Shown: positions 6,628 through 9,962 of the stretch, piece after piece
How positions within the stretch are numbered: the stretch's first letter is position 1
Layout: every line of letters starts with the position of its first letter
DNA from: a bacterium
GTDB lineage: Bacteria; Planctomycetota; J058; JAJDCP01
Length of the DNA stretch: 9,962 nt
Direction: 5' to 3'
Assembly: GCA_030428695.1 (NCBI GenBank)
Contig: JAUIEM010000376.1
Location: 1 to 9,962, forward strand
Made by a program: the position numbers and the translations under genes
Notes under the pieces: model-generated
Seen by the model: only the letters and a program-made list of their open reading frames with translations
Told to the model about the DNA's origin: nothing
Databases searched by the model: none

Positions 6628-7757
6628 GGCGTCTCCCTCGTAGGACGGGATCCTACCTTAACCCGCAACGCCGCATCCAACGCCCGCACGCACCCGCGCG
6701 GGCGGAAGCGCTCCCGCCACACGCGGTGCCCTTCGGCCGCGAGCTTCCGGCGCGCCTCCGGGTCCCCCATCAGCGCGACGACGGCTGCGGCCAGCGCCTC
6801 CGGATCTCCGGGAGGAACCGCCCGCACCGCTCCCGGGGGCAGGAGCTCGCGGGTCGCCGGCCCGTCCGCGGTGACGACCGGACGGCCGGCCGCCAGCGCC
6901 TCGTAGACCTTGTTCGGGACGACCCGCGCGGCCTTCGCCGTCGCCCCGAAGATGCCGAGCACCAGCGCGCTCTTCCGAATCGCCTCGACCAGGGCGGGAT
7001 ACGGCAGCACGTCGGCGAAGCGGACGTGGGGAAGGCCCGCCGCGAGCGCTTCGCAACGCGCGCGCTCGTCGCCCTTCCCCACACACAGGAGCGGGATGCC
7101 CCGGGGCCAGCGCGCGGCGGCCTGCACGATCGTCGGCGCGCCCTGCAGCCGCAGGTAGTGGCCGTAGAACAGCACGCCCTCGCCATCCCCTGCGGCGGGA
7201 GCGAACACGCGGTCGCTCGCCCCGACCGGCACGACCAGCCAGCGCTTGCGGGGCCAGCGCCAGGTGCGGGACAGCGCCCGGTTGTGGCAGGCCGTGTCGC
7301 CGAGCACCCGCCAGCTCAGGCGCACGGTCAGGCTGTCCGCGAGGGCGAGCAGGCGCGCGGGCAGCGAGCCCGGCCGGACCAGCCCGCGGTCGAGGGCGGC
7401 CTCGGCCAGGGGCACGCCGAGGTCGCACACCAGGCGCGCGCCGCGCAGGCGGCTGAGCAGCCAGGCGAAGGGGGCGTCGACCGGCCCGAGATGGCCGACC
7501 AGCACCGCCCGGTGCGGGGGCTCCCGCAGATAGCGCCAGGCCAGGCCCAGCCAGGCGACGAGGTGCAGGAGGGCGGCCCGGAGCAGGCCTGCGCGGCCGA
7601 GCTGGCCGCGATCGGTGCCGGTGAAGGCGGGGGCGTTGAGCTCCCGCACTTCCCAGCCCCGGTCGCGCAGTCCCTCGAGCAGCACCCGGTTGCGGTTGCG
7701 CCAGGCGTCGTAGGTGCCGAGCAGGATCAGCCGGCGGAAGCGCGACCCCGGCCGCAT
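6624..7757 (-). CDS. GT-B fold glycosyltransferase (GT4-like, Glycos_transf_1 domain)
   Basis: I start it at the ATG at 7757 (377 residues): the N-terminal domain begins immediately afterwards with RLILLGTYDAWRNRNRVLLEGL (within residues 9-30), and an upstream in-frame ATG at 7868 would run into the preceding gene and add a proline/arginine-rich tail. Residues 194-230 (GVLFYGHYLRLQGAPTI, then LLCVGKGDE) form the start of the C-terminal nucleotide-sugar domain. PNKVYEALAAGRPVVTADGP (281-300), followed by RELLP with E304, carries the donor-binding acidic residues typical of GT4 enzymes. The hydrophobic patch at 57-76 probably associates with the membrane. It likely transfers a sugar from a nucleotide donor to a lipid or glycan at the cytoplasmic face; donor and acceptor cannot be read from sequence. 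It is 55 bases from the previous gene and overlaps the aldolase start. Confidence 0.82.
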   Translation of the reverse strand: MRPGSRFRRLILLGTYDAWRNRNRVLLEGLRDRGWEVRELNAPAFTGTDRGQLGRAGLLRAALLHLVAWLGLAWRYLREPPHRAVLVGHLGPVDAPFAWLLSRLRGARLVCDLGVPLAEAALDRGLVRPGSLPARLLALADSLTVRLSWRVLGDTACHNRALSRTWRWPRKRWLVVPVGASDRVFAPAAGDGEGVLFYGHYLRLQGAPTIVQAAARWPRGIPLLCVGKGDERARCEALAAGLPHVRFADVLPYPALVEAIRKSALVLGIFGATAKAARVVPNKVYEALAAGRPVVTADGPATRELLPPGAVRAVPPGDPEALAAAVVALMGDPEARRKLAAEGHRVWRERFRPRGCVRALDAALRVKVGSRPTRETP

Positions 7758-7812
7758 CCGGGTCCGCAGCAGGAATCCCGGTGAATCAGACGGGATCAGA
7801 CGGGGCGACACC

Positions 7813-8379
7813 TCAGGCGGCCGCGGAGGCCTCGACGACGGCTCCCGGCGCGGGCGCGTCGGCCTCACCGCCGGGGATCAGGACCGACACGCCACCGAGC
7901 AGCGCGAGCAGCGAGGGCAGGCAGGCGACCCACAGCGACTTGCCCGCCAGCCAGGCGACGAACATCGGCAGGCCGTAGAAGGCCAGGCCCAGGCTGATGC
8001 CGAGCGCCATGAAGGGAGAGAAGAAGCGCTGGCTCAGGATCCCGAGGGCGACGACGAAGAGGACGGCGAGCACGGCGGTCCCGGCGCCGGGCGACAGCCC
8101 CCAGGACGGCAGCGTCACCACGACCAGACCGAGGATCGAGGTCGCGAGGATGAACAGCTCATAGCCCTCGCGCGCCGTCGCCCAGCCCGCGACGAACAGC
8201 CCGACCAGGGCGAGCAGCGCGCCGGCACCGAGACCGATCTGGGCGCCGAGCGCGCAGTGCGGGAGCACCGCGCTCAACGCGTGGTCGGCCGGAACCGGCA
8301 CCGCGCTCAACCAGAAGCAGGCCAGTCCGAGGGCGCAGCACAGGGCCGCCAGCCGGGTGATGATACTCTCCGTTTGCAT
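7813..8379 (-). CDS. Integral membrane protein of unknown function (188 aa, about six helices)
   Basis: The frame stays open upstream to 8673, but that part overlaps the previous gene; the ATG at 8379 directly precedes a basic/hydrophobic N-terminus (MQTESIITRLAALCCALGL) and has GAGG eight bases upstream. Hydrophobic segments lie at about 9-27, 44-65, 74-92, 101-117, 121-143 and 147-168. The C-terminal tail (GGEADAPAPGAVVEASAAA) is alanine-rich and acidic. Cysteines at 14, 15, 21, 42 and 153 are scattered, without a redox or metal motif. I recognise no family. It sits two bases after the preceding stop, so it is in the pyrophosphatase operon. A role alongside the following glycosyltransferase, such as glycolipid handling, is only a guess from position. 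Confidence 0.75.
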   Translation of the reverse strand: MQTESIITRLAALCCALGLACFWLSAVPVPADHALSAVLPHCALGAQIGLGAGALLALVGLFVAGWATAREGYELFILATSILGLVVVTLPSWGLSPGAGTAVLAVLFVVALGILSQRFFSPFMALGISLGLAFYGLPMFVAWLAGKSLWVACLPSLLALLGGVSVLIPGGEADAPAPGAVVEASAAA

Positions 8380-8381
8380 GC

Positions 8382-8879
8382 TCAACGCCTCAGGGAAAAG
8401 TAGCTGACGGGACAGAAGGCCCCGCGTCGTTCGAGAAACATCGCGCCGAGGTACAGGCCCGGACCGACCGCGCGCAGCTCGTCGCGCAGGCGCGGCAGGG
8501 GTGGGCGCGCCGGGTACGAGACCACGAAGGCCTCGCCCCCGTCGAGGACCGACGCCTCCAGCCGGGTCTGGAAGGGCATCGCGGGCACCGGCAGGGTCCA
8601 GCTGAGCTGCAGGTTGTGGCCGCTGCCGTCGAGCCCGGGCCGCGCCGGGCGCGCGAAGGACTTGCCCTTCCACAGCCGGCCCCAGACCGCGCGGGCGACG
8701 GTCTGCCCGGCGCCGGCCAGGCCGTCCAGCCAGAGCAGCTCGCCGCGGTAGGGGCCCTCGAGCTCCTCGGCGGTCGGGCAGGCCCCATCCCGGAAGGCCG
8801 TCTCCAGCGCCTGGACATCCGCCGCGCGCAGACTCTTGCGGGTCGGCACCGCGGCGAGGCTTCCCTTGCCCGTCTTCAA
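8382..8879 (-). CDS. Conserved-looking hypothetical protein (165 aa), probable TTG start
   Basis: The TTG at 8879 overlaps the pyrophosphatase stop and has AGGAGG ten bases upstream; a GTG at 8849 is the alternative and would remove ten residues. The protein is soluble with no signal peptide or membrane helix. Notable segments are FRDGACPTAEELEGPYRGEL (29-48), LWKGKSF (69-75), a beta-rich middle (FQTRLEASVLDGGEAFVVSY), and the closing PLPRLRDELRAVGPGLYLGA (127-146) followed by FCPVSYFSL. This layout resembles small lipocalin-like 'GLYLG' proteins related to DUF4334/GXWXG-type domains that I recall from bacteria, which may bind a small lipid or hydrophobic ligand. That assignment is tentative and no enzyme motif is visible. 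It is coupled to pyrophosphatase upstream and lies two bases before the membrane-protein gene. Confidence 0.72.
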   Translation of the reverse strand: MKTGKGSLAAVPTRKSLRAADVQALETAFRDGACPTAEELEGPYRGELLWLDGLAGAGQTVARAVWGRLWKGKSFARPARPGLDGSGHNLQLSWTLPVPAMPFQTRLEASVLDGGEAFVVSYPARPPLPRLRDELRAVGPGLYLGAMFLERRGAFCPVSYFSLRR

Positions 8880-9424
8880 CTCGACGCCGCCTCCTGCCGC
8901 CGCAGTCCCTGGTACAGCGCGAGCCCTTCGCGCAGCACCTTCAGCGCCTGGGCGACGTCCTGGATCGCTTCGACCTCGACCGTCTTGTTCTCGAGCGCCT
9001 TGTAGTCCTCGAAGAAGCGCCGGATCTCCCGCATACGGTGGGCCGGCAGCTCCTCGAGGCTCATGATGTCCGAGACCGCGGGGTCGAACACGCTGACCGC
9101 GATCAGCTTGTCGTCGATGCCCTTCTCGTCCCGCATCCGCAACACCCCGATCGCCCGGGCCTCGACCAGCGTCAACGGGTGGACCGGCTCCTGGGCGATC
9201 ACCAGCACGTCGAGGGGGTCACCGTCGTCGCAGTAGGTGCGCGGCACGAAGCCGTAGTTCGCGGGGTAGTGCACAGCGCTGTACAGGACGCGATCGAGCC
9301 GCAGGAGGCCGGTCTCCTTGTCGAGCTCGTACTTGTTCTTGCTGCCCTTGGGGACCTCGATCACGGTCGCGAAGCTGCGCTCGAGCTGCTCTTCGTCGAT
9401 CGGGATGTCGTGCCAGGGATGCAT
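8876..9424 (-). CDS. ppa: Inorganic pyrophosphatase, family I
   Basis: This 182-residue soluble enzyme hydrolyses pyrophosphate to two phosphates and so pulls nucleotide, amino-acyl-tRNA and nucleotide-sugar synthesis forward. The family I signature DDGDPLDVLV (66-75) supplies Asp67, Asp69 and Asp72. Other active-site residues, aligned to E. coli by eye, are Lys31 and Glu33 (NKYELDKETG), Arg45, Tyr57 (YPANYGF), Asp99 and Asp104 (MRDEKGIDDK), and the Tyr-Lys pair in FEDYKALE. All expected metal and phosphate ligands appear present. Length fits the family (E. coli 176). The ATG has GGAGG five bases upstream. It is the first gene of the five-gene operon; release of PPi by nucleotide-sugar synthesis gives a possible functional link to the glycosyltransferase downstream. 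Confidence 0.97.
   Translation of the reverse strand: MHPWHDIPIDEEQLERSFATVIEVPKGSKNKYELDKETGLLRLDRVLYSAVHYPANYGFVPRTYCDDGDPLDVLVIAQEPVHPLTLVEARAIGVLRMRDEKGIDDKLIAVSVFDPAVSDIMSLEELPAHRMREIRRFFEDYKALENKTVEVEAIQDVAQALKVLREGLALYQGLRRQEAASS
8890..8895 (-). promoter_or_regulatory. Ribosome binding site supporting the TTG start
   Basis: The - strand reads AGGAGG, ten bases before the TTG at 8879, inside the last codons of the pyrophosphatase gene. It is the main reason to prefer TTG over the GTG at 8849. Confidence 0.5.
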
Positions 9425-9447
9425 CGCCGCCTCCGGGGGGTTGCCCT

Positions 9448-9477
9448 ACGGTACCAGACCGCGTCGATTCGAGCCAA
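9448..9477 (-). promoter_or_regulatory. Candidate sigma-70 type promoter for the pyrophosphatase operon
   Basis: On the - strand TTGGCT (9477-9472) and TACCGT (9453-9448) are 18 bases apart, resembling -35 and -10 boxes with high-GC drift. Transcription would start near 9440, giving a short leader that contains the GGAGG site at 9434-9430. The match is by eye and weak at -10. Confidence 0.35.
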
Positions 9478-9510
9478 TCATCCCGGCGTTTCCCGTCGCG
9501 CGAGCTCCAT

Positions 9511-9544
9511 CACAAAAAGCAGAGACGGCACGGGCCGTCCCTGC
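9511..9544 (-). terminator. Intrinsic terminator on the - strand, upstream of ppa
   Basis: On the - strand an 11-bp stem (9544-9534 with 9529-9519) closes the four-base loop CCGT and is followed by TTTTTGTG (9518-9511). In RNA of this strand every stem position pairs, one as G-U (9540 with 9523); on the + strand the same position is an A-C mismatch and the T-run lies on the wrong side. The direction is therefore clear. It lies upstream of the candidate ppa promoter, so it would stop transcripts arriving from the right rather than end any visible gene. Confidence 0.75.
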
Positions 9545-9554
9545 TGCAGTGTGT

Positions 9555-9558
9555 GGAG
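9555..9558 (+). promoter_or_regulatory. Ribosome binding site for the glycosyltransferase GTG start
   Basis: GGAG lies eight bases before the GTG at 9567. An alternative in-frame GTG at 9549 lacks a comparable site. Confidence 0.45.
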
Positions 9559-9566
9559 TCAATCGT

Positions 9567-9962
9567 GTGCTACTTGCCGATCTCGGAGGCCTGCTCGCGG
9601 GACTCGGCCTGCGTGATCCCTGGCCGGCGGATGAGCCCCGTTTCGCATTGATTGCCCGCGATATGGCAGAGGGCGGCAGCTGGCTGCTTCCCCGTGTCGG
9701 TGGCGTCCTGTACCCCGACAAGCCACCGCTTTTCTTCTGGCTGGTCGCCGCCCTCTACGCCATCACCGGGTCTTTGAAATCGGCTTTCCTGTTGCCCGGC
9801 GTGCTCGCGGGGCTCGGTACGCTGTGGCTGGTCAGCGACCTCGGCCGCCGGCTCTGGGGTCCGCAGGCCGGGATCTGGTGCGGGGTCAGCCTGCTGGCGC
9901 TCATGCAGTTTCCGCTGCAGATGAAGTCGGGGCAGATCGATGGCGTATTGTGTTTCCTGACG
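9567..9962 (+). CDS. PMT/ArnT-family membrane glycosyltransferase (3' partial)
   Basis: The frame from the GTG at 9567 runs off the right edge after 132 residues. A short hydrophobic segment is followed by RDPWPADEPRFALIARDM (16-33), with the Asp22-Glu23 pair that in this family sits in the first extracytoplasmic loop and serves catalysis. GGVLYPDKPPLFFWLVAALY (45-64), then membrane helices at about 55-70, 74-90 and 103-113, and the segment MKSGQIDGVLCFL (119-131) all fit the ArnT / PMT_2 pattern. Such enzymes move a sugar from a polyprenyl-phosphate donor to a lipid or protein on the outer face of the membrane; full members are about 450-600 residues. The gene is divergent from the pyrophosphatase operon. 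Codons such as TCT TTG AAA and ATT GCC are less GC-extreme than in the neighbours. The exact start is uncertain. Confidence 0.85.
   Translation, partial: MLLADLGGLLAGLGLRDPWPADEPRFALIARDMAEGGSWLLPRVGGVLYPDKPPLFFWLVAALYAITGSLKSAFLLPGVLAGLGTLWLVSDLGRRLWGPQAGIWCGVSLLALMQFPLQMKSGQIDGVLCFLT

Noticed and set aside
5632..6906. + strand open frame antisense to the aldolase (424 codons)
   Set aside because: Shadow frame: the - strand encodes a clear class I aldolase with matching motifs, and the + product shows no domain.
9425..9566. Possible tRNA or riboswitch in the divergent intergenic region
   Set aside because: No cloverleaf, GTTCGA T-arm pairing or recognisable riboswitch core could be drawn; only the terminator hairpin and a weak promoter are supported.
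9446..9721. - strand open frame (91 codons) upstream of ppa
   Set aside because: It crosses the terminator and the start of the ArnT-type gene, has a Ser/Arg/Pro-rich product and no ribosome site. It does not explain the terminator.
1..9962. CRISPR array, rRNA or defence-system genes
   Set aside because: No regularly spaced direct repeats, rRNA motifs or known defence proteins (nuclease, helicase or toxin-antitoxin motifs) are visible on either strand.

Overview
The window is very GC-rich, with strong G/C bias at third codon positions and dense, mostly non-overlapping genes. A large transmembrane Ser/Thr kinase with an extracytoplasmic TPR region, an archaeal-type class I aldolase and PMT/ArnT-type glycosyltransferases suggest an environmental high-GC bacterium of the Planctomycetota, Myxococcota or Acidobacteriota kind. 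The sequence alone does not decide the phylum.

Left block (1-5409, + strand). A partial gene open at the left edge encodes the C-terminal part of a putative MidA-like SAM-methyltransferase ending in TPR repeats. Its stop overlaps the start of a 1302-residue membrane kinase (ATGA), so the two are probably translated together. The kinase has an atypical catalytic loop, HND in place of HRD. A 116-residue multi-pass membrane protein follows 29 bases later.

Middle (5410-5703). This gap separates two convergent gene groups. It begins with a hairpin at the stop codon of the small membrane gene. The rest is a gene-free element of about 259 bp with 21-bp terminal inverted repeats, flanked by TA on both sides. 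Inside it lies a perfect 30-bp inverted repeat built from the unit GTAGGGGCGGGGTTTAC. It looks like a MITE-type non-autonomous element and may also terminate transcription in both directions.

Right block (9424-5704, - strand). Five genes lie head to tail: inorganic pyrophosphatase, a 165-residue protein of unknown function with a TTG start, a six-helix membrane protein, a GT-B glycosyltransferase, and an archaeal-type class I fructose-bisphosphate aldolase. Three of the four junctions are overlapping or 2 bases apart, so this is very likely one operon. Two of its products are central-metabolism enzymes (PPi hydrolysis, fructose-bisphosphate cleavage or formation) and one is a surface-glycan type enzyme.

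Right edge (9425-9962). A divergent intergenic region holds a candidate promoter for the pyrophosphatase operon and a convincing intrinsic terminator pointing the same way, with no visible gene upstream of it to terminate. From 9567 a PMT/ArnT-family glycosyltransferase gene runs off the window; its codon use is slightly less GC-extreme than that of its neighbours.
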